The translations under genes were made by a program, and so were the position numbers. The notes beneath the pieces were generated by a model. It worked only from the letters and a program-made list of their open reading frames with translations. It ran no database searches and was not told the DNA's origin. DNA of 64,000 nt, taken from CAYTGR01 sp964437445. GTDB lineage: Bacteria > Chloroflexota > Anaerolineae > B4-G1 > SLSP01. Of the stretch, positions 57,601-64,000 are shown piece after piece. Where the stretch lies: the NCBI GenBank assembly GCA_964437445.1, contig CAYTGR010000021.1:1-64000 (forward strand), read 5' to 3'. Position 1 is the stretch's first letter. Each line of letters opens with the position of its first letter.

Positions 57601-57893
57601 CAGCGCCCATCTCCGGCACGGCCAGCTTCGGGGGACTGGTCTCCACCATCGGTGAAAACAACGTGCCCATCATCATCACCGGCGCTGATGTCTGGGCCTA
57701 CGCTCAGGGTGGGCAGATCTACCACACCAAGAGCATCCACGACGGCACCTACCACTTCTACAATATCCCGCCCGGCACCTACCTGGTCTACGCGGAGGCG
57801 ACGGTCGGCGCCGATCTGCGCACGGCAACGGTGCCCCAGATCACCCTGGCAGCCGATGAACGCCGGTATGACATCCGGCTCTTGCTCCAGTGA
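54633..57893 (+). CDS. TadE-like pseudopilin fused to a large adhesin-like ectodomain
   Basis: 1086 residues, far longer than normal TadE (about 150-200). N-terminus RQRNKGQSMVEFALILPLLLLIFLGIIDGAFILQ is the TadE prepilin-type signal/TM with Glu in the +5-like position. After about 190 residues and a Pro/Thr linker come: an invasin-like Ig domain (about 230-345, ARVTFRTDEGSFSYAG); a second beta module (about 346-450, YSLWWCPVS); a CARDB-like domain (about 455-565); a jelly-roll/DUF1349-like domain (about 580-790); a carbohydrate-binding-like domain (about 810-990); and a carboxypeptidase-regulatory-like domain at the end. Surface-exposed, anchored by the TM. ATG 54633 has GAGGAGGG upstream. 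First gene of the operon. Confidence 0.82.
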   Translation: MRQRNKGQSMVEFALILPLLLLIFLGIIDGAFILQGYLTVNHAAREAARFAITYQPNQGECLDGVTTAPYPYCPATLGSESDTAYQQRRVQLIKLAAVDAAVGLRYNTPACMDWTCINSNINVEGMLGVRVWGYPSFEEAMREDNPGLPGLPVRVQVIHNVPLVVFAPVLPNSFVRVNGVTDMINEGIQVGYGDRPPPTSPPIGTLPWETPQNPPPGSEPTATTGPSPTPTQIPEYRLTLDFETASNQLPTEREHRFGALVSDEAGQPVAGARVTFRTDEGSFSYAGSGVPLTAEYTGADGWARLAIYANLPTTATIEAWLDYDGDLVIDTNEPSDTAVKTWWVTGPYLVVTNHNPAPLEVIGVNVMDHLPTNNPYSLWWCPVSTTQSINRRMVYPINVDTVTWDALDLQVQVPLTATGDYRLESHRGTGGSNGCTENSTLVAASATIRLAATPPDLHISSVTFVSGTTVLPGRPITLVIGVENLNASWVTGGPFDLDLYLDRIDPPSPRELGKVKVWIPTLGPLASTTITSVVTVYKFGAHNLWAQVDTTNYIDEGSTGETNNVYGPVNFNATDCVLDLARSDTFNGGLGSQWTQAAINTNVSGAAATTGNQLSLTGRGLVWGGSNRGYYLYQTLTGNFDARLRLIQKPQPNVNNNNVGRFGLHVRASTDPTAPYAMIDLTSRSTTRLEVVYRDSASATPTRPYEQSSATPLWVRIVRQGNNYTYLSASTTEPRPSDWITRGTSTMVSTMNQLGIIISSGSDSTSYGPATGIADDFRLCSATVTQEPTEPQDTIHPPGLIQCSELIRIPGFEGNSETVFTYWSAGSEGAFAQSSAQIYRGSFALRLHASLGAWPCSENILQPYLYQLVTIPTEVYSITTLVVTGHYRAEGSSFRDCSNADRPEADDVLYLRLQQTGGTDITSPQLLMTGALSHTWQTISTTLSSQFNLVDYAGQTVRLYWNGTHDQDYNGTFFYLDEMSAQVCTNWPIPAPISGTASFGGLVSTIGENNVPIIITGADVWAYAQGGQIYHTKSIHDGTYHFYNIPPGTYLVYAEATVGADLRTATVPQITLAADERRYDIRLLLQ

Positions 57894-57903
57894 GGCAGGT
57901 CCG

Positions 57904-60003
57904 ATGAAACGCCGTCTGTGGATCATTCTATTAAGCGGGCTGCTGGTCGCGCTGTTCACCGGGCTGAGCCAGCAGGCTGCGGCCTACCTGGTACACGGGC
58001 CAACCCTGCTCTCCGATCCAACGGCTGAGTGCAGCGCGGTGGAACCCCGCCTGGCCACCAGCGCCGACAGCCAATGGCTGGCCGTCAGCTGGGTTCAGAG
58101 CACCCAAAACAGCTCGGGGTATTGCAAAGACGGCCAGGGGCGAGCCGTGCTGCGCTGGGCGACAGAAGGCCACACCCAGGCCGGCTGGAGCACTCCGCTC
58201 ACAGTCTTTGACGGCTCGGCGGCCAGTGATTGCATCGTCCACACTGACATAGCCATACACGGCACCACGGTCCATGTTGTCGCTACGGCGTGGAGACCTT
58301 GCTACGACACCACCAGCGCCGCCATCTACTATCGCACGTGCGATCTGACTACGGGCGGCTGTTCCGCAACGGAGACGGTCGCCAGCACGACCAGCGGCCG
58401 CATGTTGGACGCGCGGATCGCGTTAGATGACCAGGGCGCCCCCTATGTCATCTACAACCAGGGCCTGGACGATGCCAGTGACGGTGAGGTCTACTTCGCC
58501 CGCAAGAGCGGCAACAGCTGGACCACGGTGACCGAGCTGTCGCAAAACAACACCAATTGCCAGAGCAACGCCTACCGCCCCGGCATCGCCTGGACCCAGG
58601 CCACCGAAGGGTCGCGCCTGCTCTTCGTCTGGGAAAACCGCAACACCAAAGATCTCTGCTATCGCGTCTGCCCGGCCAGCGGCACCTGCACCACCACCCC
58701 CCTCAACTTCCGCCCCTGGACTCCCCAGAGTCAGACCACGGCCCCGCTGCCGGTCGTGGCGGCTCAAGGCGACCGGGTGGTGCTCGTCTGGCAGATCTGC
58801 GTGGATGTGGATCTTAACCCACCCTGCAAGAAATTTGACCTGCTGTATGCCCGCTCTAACGACGGCGGCACCAGCTTTCTGAGTAACAACGAGCGCGAAG
58901 TCGGGACCGATGTCCTGAAAGGGGCCATCCAGAGAGTTTACCCCGGCACCGATAAAGAGCAGACGGCCTCCTACGCGGCCCATCTCCGGCCGGCGGCCAC
59001 CATGGATACCGCCGGCCAGCTCCATGTCACCTGGCAGATCAGCACCACCGGCGTTGGCACTCAGATCACTACCACGCACGTGATCAGCGTCCCGAGCTAC
59101 CAGGACTTTGACTGGATCACCCGGGATGACGAATGGCAGGGCCAGGGCGACGACGTCCGGCTGCTGCCGGTGATCCGCATGGCCTCGCCCACCGTAGACC
59201 CGGAGGGGATGCACCAGGTCTTCATGCAGCGGGCGGTTGGCACGACGGCTTACCGCATCTACTACGATTACTTCGGCAGCCAGCGGGTGGCCGGCCTGCT
59301 GCTCCAGCCGCTCACGGCCACGGCCATGCTGCCCGACAACCGCGAGCTCCCGGTGGTAGCCCGTGTGCTGAATAACGGCGGGGCACCGGTACAGGGGAGC
59401 GCCGTCACCTTCAGTATCAGGAATCCCGATCCCAACAGCCTGGATACGGCCAGCTTCAACTACGCCGGTGTGGACGATTCGCCTGTCACCCTGTTCACCG
59501 ACGCCGATGGCTGGATCACCACCACCATCTACGCCAACCGGCCGGTCACCGTCAACGTCACGGCCTGGTTAGATTACGACAGCAATGGGGAAATGGGCGA
59601 GACCGAGCCGTCGGCGGTCGTCAGCCGCACCTGGGTAATGGACCCCAGCTATACCGGCGGTTACATCCTGGTGGATAACTATGCCCCCAAACCCAATGAT
59701 CCACTCCAGGTCACCGTCAGAGATCACCCATACAGCACCTATGGTTACTCGCTCTGGTGGTGTCCGATCACCGGCACGGTGAAAACGCGGCTTTTCTATA
59801 CCCCCACCGTTCAGGCCCCGGTCAACTTTGAGCTGGAGATCCGCACCCCGGCCGGGGTAAACGGTGGATATTACCGAATTGAGAGTCACGAAGGCGATGG
59901 CGGCAATGACGGTTGCGCGGATCCCGATTCGCACGTCGCCCACTCGGGGCGGATCCATCCGTGGGGACGTATTTTCCTGCCGCTGGTCCTGCGCAACAGG
60001 TGA
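57904..60003 (+). CDS. Secreted beta-propeller-like surface protein with FLPLV C-terminus
   Basis: 699 residues. Signal peptide RRLWIILLSGLLVALFTGLSQQAAA. Residues about 35-440 show repeated blades (DSQWLAVSWVQS, DDQGAPYVIYNQGLDDASDGEVYFARKSGNSW, GDRVVLVWQI, DTAGQLHVTWQIS) like BNR/sialidase-type propellers. Residues about 455-690 repeat the Ig-like plus YSLWWCP module of the upstream protein (YRIESHEGDGGNDGC against YRLESHRGTGGSNGC). It ends IFLPLVLRNR, a terminal motif seen in many Chloroflexota secreted proteins. ATG 57904, 10 nt after the upstream stop. Confidence 0.8.
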   Translation: MKRRLWIILLSGLLVALFTGLSQQAAAYLVHGPTLLSDPTAECSAVEPRLATSADSQWLAVSWVQSTQNSSGYCKDGQGRAVLRWATEGHTQAGWSTPLTVFDGSAASDCIVHTDIAIHGTTVHVVATAWRPCYDTTSAAIYYRTCDLTTGGCSATETVASTTSGRMLDARIALDDQGAPYVIYNQGLDDASDGEVYFARKSGNSWTTVTELSQNNTNCQSNAYRPGIAWTQATEGSRLLFVWENRNTKDLCYRVCPASGTCTTTPLNFRPWTPQSQTTAPLPVVAAQGDRVVLVWQICVDVDLNPPCKKFDLLYARSNDGGTSFLSNNEREVGTDVLKGAIQRVYPGTDKEQTASYAAHLRPAATMDTAGQLHVTWQISTTGVGTQITTTHVISVPSYQDFDWITRDDEWQGQGDDVRLLPVIRMASPTVDPEGMHQVFMQRAVGTTAYRIYYDYFGSQRVAGLLLQPLTATAMLPDNRELPVVARVLNNGGAPVQGSAVTFSIRNPDPNSLDTASFNYAGVDDSPVTLFTDADGWITTTIYANRPVTVNVTAWLDYDSNGEMGETEPSAVVSRTWVMDPSYTGGYILVDNYAPKPNDPLQVTVRDHPYSTYGYSLWWCPITGTVKTRLFYTPTVQAPVNFELEIRTPAGVNGGYYRIESHEGDGGNDGCADPDSHVAHSGRIHPWGRIFLPLVLRNR

Positions 60004-60006
60004 ACC

Positions 60007-60609
60007 ATGCGTAAACGTATCTGGATCGTGGGTCTGATCATGATCGTGCTGGCGCTGGCGGTCGCCTTCGTCCTCGGTGCGACGCGCCCCCGGGGCACCA
60101 CCATCCTGACCGGAGTTCCCCAACCGGGGGGCAATCTCAGCGCCCGCCAGGCCTACGAGGTGCTCCAGACCTGGGCCGCTGGCTGGGCGCCGGACACCGT
60201 GCCGGTGGCCGCTACCGCCTCGCTACAAAAAGGACTGGATAGCGACGGCTGGACCTTCCAGGTCTATTCGGCTGCCACCCAGCGGTTGGCAGTGGTGCTG
60301 GTACGGGGTCAGGAAGTGACGGTGGTGCGCGAACAGGCGGCCCTCTTCACCCCGCAGCCCATCCAGCTAACGTTGTGGCAGGTAGACAGTACCGCCATCT
60401 TCAACCGCTGGTGGGAGGAAAGCGGGCAGGCGCTCTGGCGGCTGCCCGAGACGGAAAATCTCTACCTGAACCTGAAAGCTCGTGAAAACGGGCAGGTAAC
60501 CTGGCGGATCAACGTTCTCAACGCGCGGGGCGATCTGCTGACGTTTGCGGAGATACGCGCCGATACCGGCGAGCCCGTGACAACCTACGGGCAAGGAGGT
60601 CAACCATGA
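60007..60609 (+). CDS. Membrane-anchored hypothetical protein of the TadE operon
   Basis: 200 residues. N-terminal signal anchor RIWIVGLIMIVLALAVAFVLG, then a soluble extracytoplasmic domain with repeating beta patterns (DGWTFQVYSAATQRLAVVLVRGQEVTVV, VTWRINVLNARGDLLTFAEIRADTGE) that resembles PepSY/lipoprotein-like folds; this is not certain. Starts 3 nt after the upstream stop and overlaps the next start (ATGA), so it is embedded in the operon. Confidence 0.7.
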   Translation: MRKRIWIVGLIMIVLALAVAFVLGATRPRGTTILTGVPQPGGNLSARQAYEVLQTWAAGWAPDTVPVAATASLQKGLDSDGWTFQVYSAATQRLAVVLVRGQEVTVVREQAALFTPQPIQLTLWQVDSTAIFNRWWEESGQALWRLPETENLYLNLKARENGQVTWRINVLNARGDLLTFAEIRADTGEPVTTYGQGGQP

Positions 60610-61289
60610 GCGTGAGAGGGAAAAAATGGTTAGCCCAGAGCAAAGGGCAGAGCATCGTAGAGTTTGTCTTAGTGTTGCCGCTGTTGCTCCTTTTCCTGGT
60701 GGGATTGGTTGAAGTAGGATTTGCCTTTTACAATTACATGGTGCTGGCCACCTCCAACCGTGAAGGGATCCGCCTGGCCTCGCGCGGCCGTTTCACCGAC
60801 GCCGTGGTCACTGAGCGCGTGGTGGCAGCCGGCGGGCTACGCGAGGTCAGCGCTGGCGTTTACGAGCCCAATCTGCGCACGTTAGGCGCCGATCCTAACC
60901 TGGGCGTCATCGTGACTCATGTCCCGCTCCTGGTCAACCCCTCCACGGGCGCGGTGACGTTGGGCACCGTCACCGTCTACATCTCCGGCACCATTGCCGT
61001 CACCACCACCGGCGGGACCTGGACCACCCGCCCCATCCAGAACTCCGATACCCAGATTACCCGGCAAGACATGGAGGATTTCTTGAGCAAAAACGGCGGT
61101 TATACCCGCAATATCAACTCCTACCGCTCTGAAAAGGGGTACGATATGCAATCCGAAGAGCTGGTGATTGTGGAGACCTTTTATGCTCATCGTCCCGTCC
61201 TGCTGTCGGGCGTTTTTAGAGTGCCGAACCCCATGCGGCTTTATTTCTGCTCCACCATGCGGATCATTCAAGATTCACGTATTGATTAA
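60606..61289 (+). CDS. TadE-like pilus assembly protein
   Basis: 227 residues. N-terminal KGQSIVEFVLVLPLLLLFLVGLVEVGFAFYNYMVLATSNREGIRLASRG is a typical TadE motif and TM. The remaining domain is extracytoplasmic and of normal TadE-like size. ATG overlaps the upstream stop; AAGGAGG precedes it. Minor pseudopilin of a Tad/Flp-type system, but no Tad motor or secretin is in the window. Confidence 0.85.
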   Translation: MSVRGKKWLAQSKGQSIVEFVLVLPLLLLFLVGLVEVGFAFYNYMVLATSNREGIRLASRGRFTDAVVTERVVAAGGLREVSAGVYEPNLRTLGADPNLGVIVTHVPLLVNPSTGAVTLGTVTVYISGTIAVTTTGGTWTTRPIQNSDTQITRQDMEDFLSKNGGYTRNINSYRSEKGYDMQSEELVIVETFYAHRPVLLSGVFRVPNPMRLYFCSTMRIIQDSRID

Positions 61290-61365
61290 CCGGCCCGGCG
61301 AGGCCCGCCCCGCATCCGGCACAGCTTAAAGGCACGGGAAGCGGGCAGGTTTTAGGAGGTAATCT

Positions 61366-63627
61366 ATGAACATGAAAAAAGGTTGGTTACGCCAGGAACA
61401 CGGACAGAGCCTGATTCTGGTGGTTTTTGCCATCATAGCGCTGGTTGCGTTTGTGGGACTGGCGGTAGATCTGGGGCTCTCTTACGTGGAACGGGTGCGC
61501 GTGCGGCGTGCCGCCGACGCGGCGGCGCTGGCGGCGGCCGCCGAACTGCCGCTGGAAAACGCCGCCCAGGTGCGCGCGCTGGAATATTTGGCGCAAAACG
61601 ACTACGACTGCGGACTAACGGCCACCGCGTCAGGGACCGGGAGCAACGCGCAATTGAACTATACCTGCAATGATCCCACCGTCCGGGTGGAAATCAATCT
61701 CAACTCACCCTATACCAGCGACCGCAAAGTCTTCGGCCCAGATGCCAGCGCGGCGAGCCGGATCATCCGCATCAACACCTACGACTACCGCCCGACCAAC
61801 CAGGGATCAGCGCCGGATACAGCCGACCGGATCCGGGTAGAGATCACCCAACAAGTAGCGGTCTTTTTCATGCGCGTGCTCGGCTTCAACACTGTACCGG
61901 TCAGTGGCCAGGCCACAGCTGAGAACATCAACAACCTGGACGTGGTGCTGGTCTTTGACAAATCCGGTTCCATGGAATTTGATACCCTCTGCTACGGCTG
62001 CTGGACGCCCAAAAAAGTTAGCGGTGTCACGGTGCCTTACCCGGACGGCAACCGTTACCCCCTGCCCTGGGGGGGACCGGCCAACGGTCCGGCGACCCAC
62101 TGCTCCGGCAGCGGCAGCCCCATCATCAACAACACCTACACCTACAAGATCATTGAAGCCGAGGAATACACCCGGATCAGCAACCCTTACGACCGCGACA
62201 CCTATTCGGTCGGCCGTACCTACTGGGTACTCCAGCGCAACGGCTCACAGACCAGCGCCACGGCTTCCTACATGGGCAGCGCGGGCGCTTTAGGACGGGA
62301 TTCCTATGGCGCTTACATCTCTCACGCGCCTTATCGCAACCACACCCAATCGGACGACGGCACCGGGTCCAATTGTAGCTGGACGGACCTGAACAACCCT
62401 GATCCCATCAACGGCCGGGTCTGCCTGCGGGATAGCTGGACGCTCAGCGTCGGCGGTCCTTACCAGGCCCCGCGCGCCGATTACGACTTCAAAGTACCCA
62501 GCGCCGGCACCTGGTATGTCTGGGTCCGGGGACAGGGCGGCGACGGCGGCGACAACCTGATGTGGGGGTTGAACGGCACGCCGCTTGGCGACGTCTCTGG
62601 GTTCGGCTCGCAGGGGCTGGTCTACAACGGGGCCAGCTCCAGCAAATGGCGCTGGCGGCGGTTGGGCTCTATGAGCGGATTGAATACCAGCAGCACCTAT
62701 ACCCTGAACATCTGGGCCGGCGCCGCCGGCTTTGATCTGGACCGCATCATCATCACGACCGATAGCCGGGATCCCAGTACCTTCTTCAGCAGCGGCACTG
62801 AGACGCCGCTAAGTTCGTACACCACCTTTGTCAACACAGTGATGAGAAACACCAGCCAGATAGACAACAACCGTACCGGCTGGGCCTGCGATGTCTGTGA
62901 TTCCCGTTTTGGCGGCTATCCCGGCGGCACCGGCGGCAGCAACCCGCCCAACTGCACCGCCGGCCTCCAGCCCTACCGCTACCTGGACTGGCTCTACGAC
63001 GACGAGCAACCTGTCCGGGGCACCAAAGAGGCGGCCAAGAAATTCCTGATGCGGCTGGATTACCGCTTTGACCAGGCCGGGCTGGTCACTTATTCCTCCA
63101 GTGCTTCCACCGTTTCCGAGTTGCAATGCCTCCGGCGCTTGGGCAGCACCAGCTGCACTCCCCAGGTTGTGACCGATACAGTTATCAGTAAACTGGACGC
63201 GGTCTATGCGGATGGCAGCACCAACATCCCGCAGGCCATCCTGTATGGGATTGATGTCCTGAGCACCAAAACCGGCCATTATGGACGGCCCGGCGCTGCG
63301 CACATCATGATCCTGATGACCGACGGTGAAGCTAATACCTACACGGGCGTGGATTCGGCCTGCTACGCTCAGGATTACTGGCCCGGCGCTACCGGCGACA
63401 CCGACTATGACCGGGCCAAGGACTGCGTGGTCTACTACGCCCGCCAGGCCCGTAATAACGGCATCGTCATCTACACGATCACCCTGGGCGCGGGTGCTGA
63501 CACCGAGGTGATGCAATACGTGGCCGAATTGACCGGCGGTGTCCACCGGCACGCCCCGCGCCCTGAGCAACTGGATCCCATCTTTGACGAGCTCTACAAG
63601 CGCATCTTCCTCCGGTTGATTGAATAG
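61366..63627 (+). CDS. TadG-like protein with von Willebrand A domain split by a carbohydrate-binding-like insert
   Basis: 753 residues. N-terminal EHGQSLILVVFAIIALVAFVGLAVDLGLSYVERVRVRRAADAAALAAA is the TadG-type TM/flp region. A VWA domain begins with the MIDAS VFDKSGSM near residue 196. It is interrupted at about residues 250-465 by a beta-rich module (IIEAEEYTRIS ... YDFKVPSAGTWYVWVRGQGGDGGDNLMWGLNGT ... TYTLNIWAGAAGFDLDRIII) like a CBM6/CBM35-type sandwich. The VWA fold resumes with KKFLMRLDYRFDQAGLVTYSS, DGSTNIPQAI and ILMTDGEANTYTG. ATG 61366 has TTTTAGGAGG upstream. Anchored in the membrane facing outwards; last gene before a strong terminator. Confidence 0.85.
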   Translation: MNMKKGWLRQEHGQSLILVVFAIIALVAFVGLAVDLGLSYVERVRVRRAADAAALAAAAELPLENAAQVRALEYLAQNDYDCGLTATASGTGSNAQLNYTCNDPTVRVEINLNSPYTSDRKVFGPDASAASRIIRINTYDYRPTNQGSAPDTADRIRVEITQQVAVFFMRVLGFNTVPVSGQATAENINNLDVVLVFDKSGSMEFDTLCYGCWTPKKVSGVTVPYPDGNRYPLPWGGPANGPATHCSGSGSPIINNTYTYKIIEAEEYTRISNPYDRDTYSVGRTYWVLQRNGSQTSATASYMGSAGALGRDSYGAYISHAPYRNHTQSDDGTGSNCSWTDLNNPDPINGRVCLRDSWTLSVGGPYQAPRADYDFKVPSAGTWYVWVRGQGGDGGDNLMWGLNGTPLGDVSGFGSQGLVYNGASSSKWRWRRLGSMSGLNTSSTYTLNIWAGAAGFDLDRIIITTDSRDPSTFFSSGTETPLSSYTTFVNTVMRNTSQIDNNRTGWACDVCDSRFGGYPGGTGGSNPPNCTAGLQPYRYLDWLYDDEQPVRGTKEAAKKFLMRLDYRFDQAGLVTYSSSASTVSELQCLRRLGSTSCTPQVVTDTVISKLDAVYADGSTNIPQAILYGIDVLSTKTGHYGRPGAAHIMILMTDGEANTYTGVDSACYAQDYWPGATGDTDYDRAKDCVVYYARQARNNGIVIYTITLGAGADTEVMQYVAELTGGVHRHAPRPEQLDPIFDELYKRIFLRLIE

Positions 63628-63649
63628 CGCGGCAGCCGCCACAATAATG

Positions 63650-63689
63650 GGGGGATTTGGGGTCAGTGGCCCAAATCCCCCGTTTTTTT
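63650..63689 (+). terminator. Intrinsic terminator of the TadE/TadG operon
   Basis: Perfect 12-bp stem GGGGGATTTGGG / CCCAAATCCCCC with an 8-nt loop, followed by seven T. Confidence 0.92.
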
Positions 63690-63838
63690 ATCGCGCCCCG
63701 CCCCATTTTGGAGTATAATGGGACACGGGCAATCCAAGCAAGGCAAAAGGATAATAAAGCCGGAAGCCAGTACTTCCACGACCGATGGATTGATTGACTG
63801 ATTGCCCATCTGACTTTTTTAAGGAGGCACACAACCGT

Positions 63839-64000
63839 ATGGCACCGAACGGCCGCATCGTCTTTCCATTCTCTGCCATCGTTGCCCAGGAGCGCATGAA
63901 ACGTGCCCTGGTGCTCAACGCCATCAATTTCCGCATCGGCGGCGTCCTGATCCGCGGCGAGCGGGGGACGGCCAAATCCACCGCCGCGCGCGCCCTGGCC
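63839..64000 (+). CDS. ChlI/BchI-like AAA+ ATPase, N-terminal part (runs off window)
   Basis: 54 codons visible from ATG 63839, behind AAGGAGG. The sequence FPFSAIVAQERMKRALVLNA and then GGVLIRGERGTAKSTAARALA is the start of magnesium-chelatase subunit I-type ATPases, with Walker A RGERGTAKST. Family knowledge: these are metal-chelatase or MoxR-like motors that work with a VWA-domain (ChlD-like) partner. Whether this one serves (bacterio)chlorophyll, cobalamin cobalt insertion or another role cannot be seen here. A -10-like TATAAT is at 63714-63719. Confidence 0.85.
   Translation, partial: MAPNGRIVFPFSAIVAQERMKRALVLNAINFRIGGVLIRGERGTAKSTAARALA

Noticed and set aside
56205..57959. 584-codon open frame on the minus strand
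   Set aside because: It lies opposite the TadE fusion gene, which has a ribosome site, promoter and clear domains. The antisense frame has low-complexity Gly/Val/Arg wording and no family pattern: a shadow in GC-rich DNA.

Overview
The window looks like a chromosomal segment of a Chloroflexota bacterium (Anaerolineae/Caldilineae-like), probably a metagenome-assembled genome. This is inferred from the GC-rich genes, the division/cell-wall cluster, TadE/TadG surface proteins with PT-rich linkers, a secreted protein ending in FLPLVLRNR, and a run of exactly 100 N that marks a scaffold join. No phage, CRISPR array or transposase gene was seen.

Layout. (1) 1-1.4 kb, minus: the 5' part of a secreted SpvB/RHS-type protein and a small basic ORF. 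(2) 1.5-13.1 kb, minus: a dcw operon in the order mraZ, rsmH (cut by the N gap), ftsL, ftsI, murF, mraY, murD, ftsW, murG, a CvpA-like gene, murC. A consensus promoter overlaps four TGG boxes of 10-nt period that fit MraZ autoregulation. (3) 13.3-17.1 kb, plus: a NurA-type nuclease, a probable HAS-barrel protein and a TPR/zinc-ribbon protein. (4) 17.1-22.1 kb, minus: a cobalamin-riboswitch operon with a split transcobalamin-like pair (helical-barrel protein plus DUF4430-like protein) and a fused EcfT-EcfA-EcfA transporter. (5) 22.1-31.5 kb: single genes including a cNMP-binding histidine kinase, methylmalonyl-CoA epimerase, GNAT, choline-kinase-like, methyltransferase, metallo-beta-lactamase, AlkZ-like glycosylase and an ABC-2 exporter. 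(6) 32-45.5 kb: cation homeostasis, with two TrkA proteins, a type II P-type ATPase and kdpFABC-kdpDE. (7) 45.6-48.9 kb: a FAD oxidoreductase and a CrtC/AttH-like protein divergent from a TetR regulator. (8) 49-54.4 kb: tRNA-Phe, a 1269-residue sensor kinase and two response regulators. (9) 54.5-63.7 kb: a TadE/TadG-type surface operon. (10) 63.8 kb to the end: start of a ChlI/BchI-like AAA+ ATPase.

The least explained signal is a family of ~120-nt leader units. Seven copies at four loci (upstream of nurA, murD, trkA and the GNAT gene) each carry a 9-codon mini-ORF (consensus MNWRxPAxG) followed by an interchangeable hairpin and then the Shine-Dalgarno of the next unit or gene. The distance from mini-ORF start to next start is 114-126 nt in every case. 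A decayed eighth copy precedes kdpC. A separate 48-bp double-hairpin repeat with GTAGT/ACTAC ends occurs six times and fills the hairpin slot in three of these units.
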